A stretch of 64,000 nucleotides of DNA from Gemmataceae bacterium (GTDB lineage Bacteria; Planctomycetota; Planctomycetia; Gemmatales; Gemmataceae): NCBI GenBank assembly GCA_901538445.1, contig LR594584.1:1825111-1889110 (forward strand). Reading direction: 5' to 3'. The position numbers were made by a program, and so were the translations under genes. Positions 45,166-54,288 of the stretch are shown piece after piece. Below the pieces are notes generated by a model that was given only the letters and a program-made list of their open reading frames with translations, had not been told where the DNA came from and searched no databases. Every line of letters begins with the position of its first letter. The first letter of the stretch is position 1.

Positions 45166-45516
45166 ATGGAAACCCACGTACACGGGACGCCCGTCCTGAC
45201 CCAGTTGCTCGACGCGGCGGGCCTCCGGCACCGGGTGATCGCGCAGAACGTTGCGAACGTGAACACGCCCGGCTACCGCCGGCTCGAGGTCTCGTTCGAC
45301 GGCGACCTCGCCCGGGCACTGGCCGGAACCGAATGCGGGACCACGGCGAAACCCCGGGTCGTCGTCGCCGACGGCCCCGAGCGGGTCGACGGCAACACGG
45401 TGGACATCGACCGCGAAATGAACGACATGGCCAAGAACGCGCTGCTGTACCAGGCCGCGGCGCAGATCCTGACGAGCCGGCTCGCCTCGATGCGGGCCGC
45501 GATCGCGGGCCGCTGA
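45166..45516 (+). CDS. flgB: Flagellar basal-body rod protein FlgB, 116 aa
   Basis: FlgB is a proximal rod protein. The conserved N-terminal pattern LRHRVIAQNVANVNTPGYRRLEVSF and the C-terminal DIDREMNDMAKNALLYQAAAQIL match the family. At 116 residues it is a little short. The first gene of a long plus-strand flagellar operon, it starts 119 bases from the divergent fliK. The ATG lacks a clear ribosome site. Confidence 0.93.
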   Translation: METHVHGTPVLTQLLDAAGLRHRVIAQNVANVNTPGYRRLEVSFDGDLARALAGTECGTTAKPRVVVADGPERVDGNTVDIDREMNDMAKNALLYQAAAQILTSRLASMRAAIAGR

Positions 45517-45530
45517 CCCCGGGAGGACCG

Positions 45531-45965
45531 ATGCCCTTCAACGACCTGTTCGGAGCCAGCGCGATCAGCGGCTCCGGGATGTCGGCCGAGCGGTTCCGAA
45601 TGGAGGTGATCGCGAACAACATCGCGAACGCCAACTCGACCCGGTCCGCCAACGGCGGGCCGTACCGGCGGCAGGACGTGGTGTTCGCCGAGGTGCTCGG
45701 GGACGCCCTGCGGCCCGGCAACGAGCCCGACCTCCGCGGGGTCCGTGCGGTGGACGTCGTCGAGGACCAGGGCGAGTTCAACCGCGTGTTCATGCCGGGG
45801 CACCCGGACGCCGACGCCCAGGGGTTCGTGCTGCTGCCCAACGTCCAGCTCCCGATCGAGATGGTCAACCTGCTGACCGCGACCCGGGCGTACGAAGCGA
45901 ACCTGAAGACGGCCCAGACCTTCCGCACCATGAGCGAGCAGGCCCTGTCCCTGCTCCGGGGGTGA
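45531..45965 (+). CDS. flgC: Flagellar basal-body rod protein FlgC, 144 aa
   Basis: FlgC is a rod protein. The N-terminal motif MEVIANNIANANSTRSANGGPYRRQDVVF and the C-terminal VNLLTATRAYEANLKTAQTFR are diagnostic. ATG 45531 has GGGAGGA directly upstream. It follows flgB by 14 bases and precedes fliE by three, the usual flgB-flgC-fliE order. Confidence 0.95.
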   Translation: MPFNDLFGASAISGSGMSAERFRMEVIANNIANANSTRSANGGPYRRQDVVFAEVLGDALRPGNEPDLRGVRAVDVVEDQGEFNRVFMPGHPDADAQGFVLLPNVQLPIEMVNLLTATRAYEANLKTAQTFRTMSEQALSLLRG

Positions 45966-45968
45966 CCG

Positions 45969-46277
45969 ATGGCAGTCGATTCCGTCTGCACGCTGACGCC
46001 GATCATGCGGCTCGACCGGCTGGGCCACGCGCAGCCGGCGGGCGACACCGGCCCGGCGAGCGGGTTCGCCAACGTCCTGAACGGCATCCTCGCCGGGAAC
46101 CAGCAGGCCAACGCGGCCGCCGACGCGGCCGTGACCGACCTCGCGACCGGCAAGGCGCAGGACCTCCACACGGTTTCGCTCGCGGTCGCCCAGGCGGACA
46201 TGTCGTTCCGCCTCATCCTTGAGCTGCGGAACCGCCTCGCCGACGCGTTTCAGGAAGTGACGCGGATGCAGGTGTGA
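45969..46277 (+). CDS. fliE: Flagellar hook-basal body protein FliE, 102 aa
   Basis: FliE joins the MS ring to the rod. It has the family size and the C-terminal signature VSLAVAQADMSFRLILELRNRLADAFQEV. The ribosome site lies in the end of flgC. The next gene is fliF, 46 bases away. Confidence 0.92.
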   Translation: MAVDSVCTLTPIMRLDRLGHAQPAGDTGPASGFANVLNGILAGNQQANAAADAAVTDLATGKAQDLHTVSLAVAQADMSFRLILELRNRLADAFQEVTRMQV

Positions 46278-46323
46278 CCTGCGGGCCGCCGCCCCGTGGT
46301 CCGCCGCCCCCCCCGAGTGACAC

Positions 46324-47856
46324 ATGGACGTGTTCCGCCGACTCCTGGAGCAACTGAAGGCGTACTGGGCCGGCCTGAGCCGCGCGCGGCGCGTCGCCGT
46401 GGTCGGGGCGGTCGCCGTCGCGGCACTGTCCGTCGCCGCGGTCGGGTACTTCTCGGCCGGCACCCCGTACCGCGCACTGTACTCGGAGCTGTCGCCCGAA
46501 GAGGCCGGGGCGATGACCACCCGGCTGACGGCGCAGAACATCCCGAACCGTCTCGCCCTCGGCGGCACGGCGGTCGAGGTGCCCGAGGACAAGCTGGCCC
46601 AGGCCCGCGTGGCGCTGGCGACCGAGGGGCTCCCGGCCCGCGGCGGCAAGGGGTACGAACTGTTCGACGAGACGTCCCTGATGACGACCCCGTTCGTCCA
46701 GGGCGTAAACTACCAGCGGGCGCTCCAGGCCGAACTGACCCGGTCCATCACGCAACTGGAGTCGGTCCAGTCGGCCCGGGTGCTGATCGCCCGGCCCGAG
46801 CCGACCCCGTTCGTCCGGGACCAGCGGCCGCCGACCGCGAGCGTGATCTTGAAGCTCAAGCCCGGGTCCGTGATGAGCCGGGGGACCGCGGCGAGTGTCG
46901 TGTCCCTCGTGGCCCGGAGCGTGGACGGACTCAAGCCCGAGAACGTGACGGTGGTGGACTCGGCCGGGCGGCTCCTGTCGGACCCGCACGCCGGGGACCG
47001 GGACGCGCTCCCGACCCCGCAACTGGAGTACCGCCGCGAGCTGGAAACGTACCTCGCCGGGAAGGCCGAGCAGATGCTCGCGCAGCACCTCGGGCCGGGC
47101 CGGGCCGTCGTCCGGGTGAGCGCCGACATCAACTTCCAGCAGGTCAAGGAGCGGCAGGAGACGTACGCGCCCGACGGCCGGGTCGCCGCGACCGAGCGGC
47201 TCACGACCTCCTCGAGCACGGCGGCGCGGGCGGGCGGGGTCGCGGGGGCCGCGAGTAACGTCGCCCGGGCCGGCGGCGCGCCCCCCGGCCCTTCGGGCAC
47301 CGGGGGCGGGTCCTCGAAGGAGGAGCTGATCCAGACCGACTACCTGGTCTCCAAGACCATCCGCGACATGGAGGACCGGCTCGGCGGGGTCGTCCGGCTG
47401 AACGTCGCCGCGATGGTGGACCTGGCCGCCCCGGCCGAGGGCGGGGCCGTCATCAGCGCCGCCGACGCACAGGAGATCATTAAGCAAGCGGTCGGCTTCC
47501 GTACCGGTCGCGACGAGGTTAAACTAACGAACGTGCGGCTGGGCGGACCGGTCGGCCCCCAGGAGCCCGACGAGACGCTGGCCCAGATCCAGCGGATCCA
47601 GGCATACGTCGGTCTGGCCCGGAACGTCAGTCTCGCGCTGGCGGTCGTCATGGTGGTCGCCACCGTCGGACTCCTCGTGGTCCGCCGCCGCACCCCGCCG
47701 GTGCCGGACGCCCCGCCCGCGGCCCCCGAGGCGAAGACGCCAACGGACGAGGACCGTCGCAGGGCCGAACTGGACCGGCTGGTCGAACTGGCGCGGACCT
47801 CGCCGGACCGGGTGGCGGACGTGTTCCGCATGCTGGTCGGCGCGCCGGCGAGGTAA
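46324..47856 (+). CDS. fliF: Flagellar MS-ring protein FliF, 510 aa
   Basis: FliF forms the membrane ring of the motor. One membrane helix near residues 22-44 and a second near 432-455 (LALAVVMVVATVGLLVV) bracket the periplasmic part. That part has YSELSPEEAGAM and the YscJ/FliF region with GYELFDETSLMTTPFVQGVNYQRAL, followed by RALQAELTRSITQLESVQSARV. The C-terminal cytoplasmic end (about 460-510), which binds FliG, is short but present (AELDRLVELARTSPDRVADVFRMLV). It is slightly shorter than usual. fliG is next, as expected. Confidence 0.95.
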   Translation: MDVFRRLLEQLKAYWAGLSRARRVAVVGAVAVAALSVAAVGYFSAGTPYRALYSELSPEEAGAMTTRLTAQNIPNRLALGGTAVEVPEDKLAQARVALATEGLPARGGKGYELFDETSLMTTPFVQGVNYQRALQAELTRSITQLESVQSARVLIARPEPTPFVRDQRPPTASVILKLKPGSVMSRGTAASVVSLVARSVDGLKPENVTVVDSAGRLLSDPHAGDRDALPTPQLEYRRELETYLAGKAEQMLAQHLGPGRAVVRVSADINFQQVKERQETYAPDGRVAATERLTTSSSTAARAGGVAGAASNVARAGGAPPGPSGTGGGSSKEELIQTDYLVSKTIRDMEDRLGGVVRLNVAAMVDLAAPAEGGAVISAADAQEIIKQAVGFRTGRDEVKLTNVRLGGPVGPQEPDETLAQIQRIQAYVGLARNVSLALAVVMVVATVGLLVVRRRTPPVPDAPPAAPEAKTPTDEDRRRAELDRLVELARTSPDRVADVFRMLVGAPAR

Positions 47857-47889
47857 TTCGGGTTTGCGAGCTGGGCCTGGGAGGGCCGA

Positions 47890-48834
47890 ATGGCGGACGG
47901 CGCGGGCGACGACATCGCTGTACTACTCCTGCGGGCGCTCCCGGCCGACGTCACCGAACTCATCCTCGGGCGGCTCGAGGAGGCGACGGCCGGACAGCTG
48001 CGCGCGAAGCTGCGGGTTCCGGTGGCCCAGGCCCCGTCGCCCGGCGACCTCGACGGCGCGCTCGCGCAGTTCTTCGACCTGCAGCGGATCGCGGACCGGG
48101 CGCAGCCCGCGACCGGAGCGTACTCCCCGGTCGCCAAGGCCCCCGACGCGGCCGCCGAGGGGCCGATCGACCGGGTGCGGGCGCTCCCCCCCGAGCGCCT
48201 GGCCAAGGCGCTGGACGGGGAACAACCAGGGACCGTGGCGCTCGTCCTCTCCTGTCTGGAGCCAACGGCCGCCGGGCAGGTGATCAAGCGGATGCCCGAG
48301 GAGTTGCGGGGCGAGGTGGCGCTGCGACTCACCAAGCCCGGGAACCGGAACCCCATGTTGCTCCGGCAACTGGTTTCGGCCGTCGTCGCGAAGGCCCAGC
48401 GGCTGGAGGCCGCTCCGGTCGAACCGACCCAGGACGAGTTGATCACCAACCTGGCCAACATGCTCCGCGCGGTCCCGCGGGCCGAGCGGCTCCCGATCAT
48501 CCGCAAGATCGAGGCCGCCGACGCAGACCTCGCCGCCAAGGTTATGGAGCAACTCTACCGGATCGATGACGTGCTTCGCATTCCGAACCGGCAGGTGCAG
48601 ATGCTGCTCGGCAAGCTCGACGTGAAGACCATCGCGGTCGCTCTGAACAACGTCAGCCCCGAGCTCCGCGAAAAGGTCAGCTCGAACATGTCGAGCCGCG
48701 CCCGGACGGCCCTGACGGAAGAGTGCGAGTTGCTGGGGAAGGTGCCCGCGTCGCGGACCCGCGAGGCCCAGGCCAAGGTAATGGCGCTCGTCAAGAAGGG
48801 CGAAGAGGAGGGCGAAATTACGCTCGAGGAATGA
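47890..48834 (+). CDS. fliG: Flagellar motor switch protein FliG, 314 aa
   Basis: FliG is the rotor protein that touches the stator and FliF. N domain (about 8-110): AVLLLRALPADVTELILGRL. Middle domain: the EHPQ-type motif appears as GEQPGTVALVLSCLEP. C domain (about 215-310): RKIEAADADLAAKVMEQLYRIDDVLRIPNRQVQ and RARTALTEECELLGKVPASRTREAQ. The EHPQ motif is altered (EQPG). A GGGAGGG ribosome site precedes the ATG. A 489-bp gap separates it from fliH. Confidence 0.93.
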   Translation: MADGAGDDIAVLLLRALPADVTELILGRLEEATAGQLRAKLRVPVAQAPSPGDLDGALAQFFDLQRIADRAQPATGAYSPVAKAPDAAAEGPIDRVRALPPERLAKALDGEQPGTVALVLSCLEPTAAGQVIKRMPEELRGEVALRLTKPGNRNPMLLRQLVSAVVAKAQRLEAAPVEPTQDELITNLANMLRAVPRAERLPIIRKIEAADADLAAKVMEQLYRIDDVLRIPNRQVQMLLGKLDVKTIAVALNNVSPELREKVSSNMSSRARTALTEECELLGKVPASRTREAQAKVMALVKKGEEEGEITLEE

Positions 48835-49323
48835 TTGCTCCGATCGGACAGGAGCCGCTCCGGAGCGGGGGCACAAACGGGAGAAATTTGACACGAATCC
48901 GAACGGACACAAGATCAACTCGGTGTCGGGTGCGGTGAGGGGTCCGGGCGGTGCGAAAAATTGCGGTTCGGTTCGATAACCAAGCCGAACTACTCGCGAG
49001 TTCTGAAACGGCAACACAACGGTCGCCTCTTCGAGACAGGCGATGCGAAGATCGGTCGTCCAGTGGACTACCTGTCAAATCAGGTGCCGCGGCTCGCGCC
49101 GGACACAAGACTCGGGCCCGGCGCGAATCCGGGCGGTAAAACTGTGGGATGACCCGTGTTTGTCACGCGGCTGCACCGCAAATGTGAAGACCGTAATCCA
49201 TTGTTGCAGCGAGCACCCTCTCGTTACACATCGCCGCAGCTCGGGCTCAGCCAAGGCCCCACGGCGACCTCGCCCAACCGGCAGTGCTTCTGCCGGGTGA
49301 TTTTTGCGGGAGAAAGGACTCGG
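48835..49323. other. 489-bp gap inside the flagellar operon
   Basis: This stretch between fliG and fliH is less GC-rich than the genes, and short frames in it lack ribosome sites and family resemblance. It includes a 14-bp palindrome (CCGCTCCGGAGCGG) near 48855-48868. There is also a TTGACA at 48888-48893 with only a poor -10 partner. A promoter, terminator or small RNA may be present, but none is proven by sequence alone. Confidence 0.5.
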
Positions 49324-50022
49324 ATGGCATCCGCACGCACCTCGCGCCCGGGAATTGAACGTCGCCCGTTCGTGTGCCGCGTTCGATTCCACGCCCCGCT
49401 TCGTGACGCGAAGATCGTTCGCCCCGGTGCCGAGCACCGGGTGCCCGGCGCGGTCGCGGCCCCCGTACCCGGCCCGCCCCCCCCGCCCACAACGCCGCCA
49501 CGGGGCACCCCGCGCGGCCCGGCCGTGGCGATGCAGGCCGCCGAGATCGGGGCGGCCGAGGCCGCTCGGGCGGCCGACCGGAGCGTGGTCGAGGCGGTCC
49601 TGCAGAGCGTCCGCCAGGCCGTGACCGACCTCCGCAAGGAGGACGCCACACGCCTGGGCCAGTGGCAGAAGGCCGCGGTGGAGCTGGCGATGACGATGGC
49701 GACCCGCCTGCTACACGACCGCGTGCAAGCCGGCGAGTTCCCAATGGAGGCGAAGGTCCGCGAGATGCTGGCCCAACTCGGTGGGGACGACGCGGTCGCG
49801 GTCCATCTGAACCCCCTCGACCTCGAGGTGCTCAAGCGGAGATTGGGCGACGAGCCCCTGTCCCCCGAGGGGGGCGAGATCCGGCTGGTCACCGACCCGA
49901 GCCTGGGCCGCGGCGACTGCCGGATCGAGGGGCGGGAATCGATGCTGTTGTCGGAAGTTTCGCGGGAGTTGCAGGAAATTCGCGACGAACTGTTCCGGAG
50001 CCTCGGCCATGCTCGGTCTTGA
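49324..50022 (+). CDS. fliH: Flagellar assembly protein FliH, 232 aa
   Basis: FliH is the stator-like regulator of the FliI export ATPase. The N-terminus is Arg/Pro-rich. The middle helix is Glu/Ala/Arg-rich (AAEIGAAEAARAADRSVVEAV), and the C-terminal part has VHLNPLDLEVLKRRLGDE and VTDPSLGRGDCRIEG, which match the FliH/YscL end. ATG 49324 has GAGAAAGGA six bases upstream. It overlaps the fliI start by 14 bases, so the two are translationally coupled. Confidence 0.85.
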   Translation: MASARTSRPGIERRPFVCRVRFHAPLRDAKIVRPGAEHRVPGAVAAPVPGPPPPPTTPPRGTPRGPAVAMQAAEIGAAEAARAADRSVVEAVLQSVRQAVTDLRKEDATRLGQWQKAAVELAMTMATRLLHDRVQAGEFPMEAKVREMLAQLGGDDAVAVHLNPLDLEVLKRRLGDEPLSPEGGEIRLVTDPSLGRGDCRIEGRESMLLSEVSRELQEIRDELFRSLGHARS

Positions 50023-51325
50023 CCTCTCCGCGATGAACGAGAGCATCACGAAGACGCCGCTGTACCGCATGGGCGGGCGGCTCCGGAGCGTCACCGGCGT
50101 GATGACGTGCAACATCCCCGCTGCGGTCGGGGACCACTGCGCGATCATCCCCAAGCAGGGCGACCCGGTCCTCGCCGAGGTCATCGGGTTCGAGAAGGAC
50201 CTGGCGTACCTCGTCCCGTTCGACTCCGCAGAGAACCTCCAGCCCGGCATGCCGGTCATCCGCAAGGGGAGCCGACTGAAGGTTCCGACGGGCAACAACC
50301 TGCTCGGCCGGGTGATCGACGGCCTCGGCCGCCCGCTCGACGAGAAGGGGCCGCTCCTCGGGTGCCCGCTCAGGCCCGTCAACGGCCCGGCCCCGGCCGC
50401 CCTGGTCCGGCAGCGGATCCGCGAGCCGTTCGTGACCGGCATCCGCGCCATCGACAGCGTCCTGACGTGCGGCCTCGGGCAGCGGGTCGGGATTTTCGCC
50501 GGGTCCGGGGTCGGAAAGAGCACGCTCCTCGGCGAGATCGCCCGCGGGTCGAACGCGGACGTCAACGTGATCGCCCTCATCGGCGAGCGGGGCCGCGAGG
50601 TGGGGCCGTTCCTCGAGGACTGCCTCGGGCCGGCCGGCATGGCCCGGTCCGTCGTGGTGGTCGCAACGTGCGAGCAGACGCCCCTCATGCGGCTCCGGGC
50701 GAGCCAGGCCGCCATCGCCATCGCCGACTCGTTCCGCGAGAGCGGGGCCAACGTCCTGTTCATGATCGACAGCCTCACCCGGCTCGCGATGGCCCAGCGG
50801 GAGCTCGGGCTCCTCCTGGGCGAACCGCCCAGCGCCCGCGGGTACACCCCGAGCGTGTTCCAGGTGCTCGCCAACACCATCGAGCGGCTCGGGAACGCGG
50901 CCGTCGGCGGGATCACGGCGCTGCTCACCGTGCTCGTGGACGGCGGCGACCTGGACGAGCCCATCAGCGACGCGGTCCGGTCGCTCGTCGACGGCCACAT
51001 CGTCCTGGACCGGAAGATCGCGGAGCGGGGGTTCTACCCGGCGATCGACGTGTCCCGGAGCGTGAGCCGCGTCGCGACCGACGTGGTGGACCGCCCGCAC
51101 GCGCTGGCGGCCCGCAAGCTCCGCTCGATCCTCGCCACCCACGCCGAGGTCCAGGACCTGATCCGGATCGGGGCGTACTCGCGCGGGTCCAGCCCCCAGG
51201 TCGATAAGGCGATCGAGTTGATGCCCCGGGTCGAGAAGTTCCTCAAGCAGGACGTGGGCGAGCGGTCGAACTTCGAGCAGACGCGGGCGGCCCTCTCCCA
51301 GTTGATCTCGGCCTGGCCGTTCTGA
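50009..51325 (+). CDS. fliI: Flagellar export ATPase FliI, 438 aa
   Basis: FliI is the ATPase that unfolds and feeds export substrates. The Walker A loop is GSGVGKST (165-172) and the Walker B strand is ANVLFMIDSLTRLAMAQRE. The type III ATPase signature GRPLDEKGPL and GYTPSVFQVLANTIERLG are present. The length is typical. The start overlaps the fliH end, and a fliJ-like gene follows 93 bases later behind an internal promoter. Confidence 0.96.
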   Translation: MLGLDLSAMNESITKTPLYRMGGRLRSVTGVMTCNIPAAVGDHCAIIPKQGDPVLAEVIGFEKDLAYLVPFDSAENLQPGMPVIRKGSRLKVPTGNNLLGRVIDGLGRPLDEKGPLLGCPLRPVNGPAPAALVRQRIREPFVTGIRAIDSVLTCGLGQRVGIFAGSGVGKSTLLGEIARGSNADVNVIALIGERGREVGPFLEDCLGPAGMARSVVVVATCEQTPLMRLRASQAAIAIADSFRESGANVLFMIDSLTRLAMAQRELGLLLGEPPSARGYTPSVFQVLANTIERLGNAAVGGITALLTVLVDGGDLDEPISDAVRSLVDGHIVLDRKIAERGFYPAIDVSRSVSRVATDVVDRPHALAARKLRSILATHAEVQDLIRIGAYSRGSSPQVDKAIELMPRVEKFLKQDVGERSNFEQTRAALSQLISAWPF

Positions 51326-51344
51326 CCCCGGCCCGGTCTCCGGC

Positions 51345-51373
51345 TTGACACGGTTTCCCCGGTCTGCCATAAG
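51345..51373 (+). promoter_or_regulatory. Sigma-70-type promoter between fliI and fliJ
   Basis: TTGACA (51345-51350) is a perfect -35 box, followed by a 17-base spacer and CATAAG (51368-51373), which shares four of six bases with TATAAT. The likely start of RNA is about 40 bases before the fliJ start codon. The region is intergenic. It suggests that the late part of the operon has its own vegetative promoter. Confidence 0.55.
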
Positions 51374-51418
51374 ACCCGTACGACCGCCCCCGGCGGCCCG
51401 CGGCAAAGGAACGTACCC

Positions 51419-51898
51419 GTGAAGCGGTTCGAGTTCGCCCTCGATCAGGTCCTCAAAGTGAAGCGCCAGCTCGAGCGGTTCGCCGAACTGGAGCAGCAGC
51501 GGGCGGCCGCCGCCGCCGAGCGGGCGGCCGCCGCCCGGCAGCAGTTGAACGACCAACTCGCACGGGTGGCCGAGCGGTTCACGAGCGCCGTGGGCTCGGC
51601 GATGGCCCCCGGCCAGTGGGCGGCGGCGTCGGACCTGACCGAGCGCCTGGGGTACTCGCTCGCCCGGGCCGAGGAGGAGGTCGCGGTCGCCGAGCGGCAC
51701 CTCCGCGACGCGTCGCAGAAGCGGACCGCCCTCGCCACCGAGGTCGAGGCGCTCCAGACCCTGCGGCAGCAACAGTGGGAGCAGTGGAAACGCGACTCCC
51801 AGAAGGCCGAGCAGGGCCAACTCGACGAGGTCGGGCTCCGCCGGTGGATGACCGCCCGCGACCGCAGGACCTCGGACAGCCTCCAGGCGGGGCCATGA
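51419..51898 (+). CDS. fliJ: FliJ-like export chaperone, 159 aa
   Basis: The protein is an almost continuous coiled coil rich in Glu, Gln, Arg and Ala, starting KRFEFALDQVLKVKRQLERF, the usual FliJ opening. FliJ docks on FliI and FlhA. The length fits. GTG 51419 has AAAGGA nine bases upstream. The stop overlaps the next start by four bases (ATGA). The identity rests on shape, size and position, as FliJ sequences are weakly conserved. Confidence 0.8.
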   Translation: MKRFEFALDQVLKVKRQLERFAELEQQRAAAAAERAAAARQQLNDQLARVAERFTSAVGSAMAPGQWAAASDLTERLGYSLARAEEEVAVAERHLRDASQKRTALATEVEALQTLRQQQWEQWKRDSQKAEQGQLDEVGLRRWMTARDRRTSDSLQAGP

Positions 51899-52635
51899 AG
51901 AACTTCATCATCCTCGGCCTCGTTGCCTGTCTCCTGTTCTCGCTTTCCGCCGCGCTGTCGCTGTGGCTCAACCAGTCACGACAGACGATTGAAGCCGAGA
52001 AACAGGCCGAAAAGGACAAGGCCGCGGCCAAGAACACGTCACGCAACCCCGAGGGCAAGGAACCGGCCGACCCGCGGCCCCCGGTGAAGCCCGAACCCGG
52101 GCCGCTCCCGCTGCCCGACCCGGCCGCCCAGGGCGGTGCCCGCGACCGCGCGAACCTGGAGCGCCGTGCCGCCCAAATCGAGCTCGTGGTCCGTGACATC
52201 CAGACCCAGCGCGAGGCCGTGGACGCCACCCTCCGACAGGTGATGGCAGAGCTCAAGACGGCCACCACCGCGGCCGCCGCCGGCCGGGCCGCGGAACTCG
52301 ACGTGGTCGCGGCGGAGCTGGAGAAGCAGAAGCAGGAGATGGCTGCGAGCGAGCGGAAGAACATCGACAAGATGGCCGCCCTCTACGACGTAATGGCCCC
52401 CGAGAGTGCCGCCCCGATCCTGAAACAGATGTCCGAGTCGGGCAAGATGGAGACGGCGGCCCGGTTGCTCGCCAAGATGAAGGAGCGCCAGGCCGCGCAG
52501 GTGCTGGCGGCCCTTTCGGACCCCGCCCTCGCCGCCCAGTTGCTCGACAAGATGCGGTCCCTGAAGGCCGCCGCCCCGACGCCCATCCCCGCACCGGCCC
52601 CGGGCGGGCCGGTCGTGCCGGCCCGCGGGCCGTAA
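51895..52635 (+). CDS. MotE-like membrane coiled-coil protein, 246 aa
   Basis: An N-terminal membrane helix (about 3-22, FIILGLVACLLFSLSAALSL) is followed by a Pro/Lys-rich linker and a long coiled coil (about 85-160). The C-terminal MotE/MgtE-N-like module (about 160-225) includes YDVMAPESAAPILKQM and AAQVLAALSDPALAAQLLDKM. MotE proteins act as chaperones or stabilisers of flagellar motor parts. It overlaps the fliJ end by four bases and precedes fliO by 29. The exact partner is unknown. Confidence 0.75.
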   Translation: MKNFIILGLVACLLFSLSAALSLWLNQSRQTIEAEKQAEKDKAAAKNTSRNPEGKEPADPRPPVKPEPGPLPLPDPAAQGGARDRANLERRAAQIELVVRDIQTQREAVDATLRQVMAELKTATTAAAAGRAAELDVVAAELEKQKQEMAASERKNIDKMAALYDVMAPESAAPILKQMSESGKMETAARLLAKMKERQAAQVLAALSDPALAAQLLDKMRSLKAAAPTPIPAPAPGGPVVPARGP

Positions 52636-52664
52636 CCCGACCCGCTCGCACCCGGAGGTTCCGC

Positions 52665-53234
52665 GTGGCTGATGGACCGGCCGCCAAGATCCGTTTCTCG
52701 CCCGGCCTCATCGGGGCCGGGGTGCTCGTCGTCGCCCTCGGGTTCGGTATCCCCCAACTTCTCACCACCGCCCCGTCGCCCCCGCGCGGGGCTGACCCCG
52801 CGGTGGTACCAAACGCGAGTGCCGTGCCCGCGCTGCCCCAACCGGTCTCGCCCAACCTCGGCCCGGCCCTGTTGCGGTTGGCCATCGGGATGGCGGTCGT
52901 CTGCGGGCTGTGCGTGCTGGCGACCAGATACCTCATTCGCCCGCCCGGGGCCGCCGCCCCTTCCGAGATGGAGGTCCTGGCCTCGCTCCCGCTCGGCAAC
53001 CGCTGCGCCGTTCACCTCGTTCGCGCCGGCGACCACCAGTTGCTAATCGGGACCGACGCCGCCGGGGCGAAGGCGGTCGTCGAGTTCCCGACTCGGGACA
53101 CCCGCCTCGACGCGGCCGCGGCCGACACGCCCGCGGCCCCGGAGCCGGACGGTCGCCCCGCGGTCCACGAGATCCTCGGCCTGCTCGCCCAACTCCAGCG
53201 TGCCCCCCGGGCCGCCCCATTCCCTTCGGATTGA
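52665..53234 (+). CDS. fliO: FliO-like export-gate protein, 189 aa
   Basis: Two membrane helices are seen (about 14-32 and 67-87). After them comes the short FliO cytoplasmic domain: SEMEVLASLPLGNRCAVHLVRAG, typical of FliO. FliO helps assemble FliP. The start is GTG 52665 with GGAGG upstream, and fliP follows 53 bases later, the normal order. A second FliO-like protein is at 63119-63562; the two share SLPLGxRxAVHLxR. Confidence 0.82.
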   Translation: MADGPAAKIRFSPGLIGAGVLVVALGFGIPQLLTTAPSPPRGADPAVVPNASAVPALPQPVSPNLGPALLRLAIGMAVVCGLCVLATRYLIRPPGAAAPSEMEVLASLPLGNRCAVHLVRAGDHQLLIGTDAAGAKAVVEFPTRDTRLDAAAADTPAAPEPDGRPAVHEILGLLAQLQRAPRAAPFPSD

Positions 53235-53287
53235 CAGCGGCCGCGCGCCGGGCTATCCCCCCGCCCCTGACCGGAGCGGAGGAGCCC

Positions 53288-53965
53288 ATGGCCGACGTCG
53301 CGGACATCCTGAACAACCCGAACGGGCTGAACCTCCAGAACCTGTCGCCGCCGGTTCAGATGGCCCTGATGCTGGGGCTCTCGACGCTCCTCCCGGCCCT
53401 CATTGTCACCGCCACGTGCTTCACCCGGGTCGTCATCGTCCTCACCTTCGTCCGCCAGGGACTGGCCACGCAGAACGTTCCCCCGAACCTGGTGCTCACC
53501 GGGCTCGCGCTGTTTCTGACCATGTTCATCATGCAGCCGACGGTCACGGAGATCGACCAGAAGGCGCTGCAACCGTACCTGAACAAGCAGATGAGCGGGG
53601 CCGAGGCGCTCCAGACCGGGGTCCAGATCCACAAGCGGTTCCTGCTCCGGCACACCCGGAAACAGGACCTGTCGCTGTTCATCCACCTGTCAGGCAACAA
53701 GACCGTCCAGGAGCCGGAGCAGACCCCGATCCTGACCGTGATCCCGGCGTTCGTCATCAGCGAACTGAAGACCTCGTTCATCATGGGGTTCTGCATCTTC
53801 CTGCCGTTCCTGATGGTGGACCTCGTGGTGTCGAGCGTGCTGACCTCGATGGGCATGGTGATGATGCCCCCGGTCACCATCTCGGCGCCGTTCAAGGTGC
53901 TGTTGTTCGTCCTGGCCGACGGGTGGCACCTGGTGACGCACGCCGTGGCCGTGAGCTACTCGTAG
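53288..53965 (+). CDS. fliP: Flagellar export-gate protein FliP, 225 aa
   Basis: FliP is a core subunit of the export gate. The family pattern is clear: LIVTATCFTRVVIVLTFVRQGL, then PPNLVLTGLALFLTMFIM and the end region IPAFVISELKTSFIMGFCIF and SMGMVMMPP. There is no long signal peptide, so it is shorter than in enterics. ATG 53288 has GGAG close by. fliQ follows 53 bases later. Confidence 0.96.
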   Translation: MADVADILNNPNGLNLQNLSPPVQMALMLGLSTLLPALIVTATCFTRVVIVLTFVRQGLATQNVPPNLVLTGLALFLTMFIMQPTVTEIDQKALQPYLNKQMSGAEALQTGVQIHKRFLLRHTRKQDLSLFIHLSGNKTVQEPEQTPILTVIPAFVISELKTSFIMGFCIFLPFLMVDLVVSSVLTSMGMVMMPPVTISAPFKVLLFVLADGWHLVTHAVAVSYS

Positions 53966-54018
53966 GGCTCCACGCGGGCCGCCGGTTCACACACCCGCAC
54001 ACGGGCGAGGGGGGCTCC

Positions 54019-54288
54019 ATGAGCGCCGAACAGGTGATCGGGATGACACAAGAGCTGTTCCTCGTCGCGCTGCTGGTCGCGATGCCGGCGCTGGTCGTCA
54101 GCCTGATCGTGGGGCTGGTGGTCAGCGTGTTCCAGACGGTCACCAGCATCCAGGACCAGACGCTGAGCTACGTGCCGCGGATCATCCTGGTGGGCCTGGT
54201 CATCGTCGCGACACTGGGGTTCTCGCTCCAACAGGGCGTGGCGTTCACCCGCCGGATGATTGGGTACGCCGCCGGGAGCGGGTCGTGA
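54019..54288 (+). CDS. fliQ: Flagellar export-gate protein FliQ, 89 aa
   Basis: FliQ is a small two-helix gate subunit. The two membrane hairpins and the middle motif FQTVTSIQDQTLSYVPRIILV are diagnostic. The length is exact for the family. Its stop overlaps the fliR start by four bases (GTGA). Confidence 0.96.
   Translation: MSAEQVIGMTQELFLVALLVAMPALVVSLIVGLVVSVFQTVTSIQDQTLSYVPRIILVGLVIVATLGFSLQQGVAFTRRMIGYAAGSGS

Noticed and set aside
48888-48893. TTGACA in the fliG-fliH gap
   Set aside because: The best -10 partner (CAAGAT at 16 bases) matches only three of six bases, so it was not called as a promoter.
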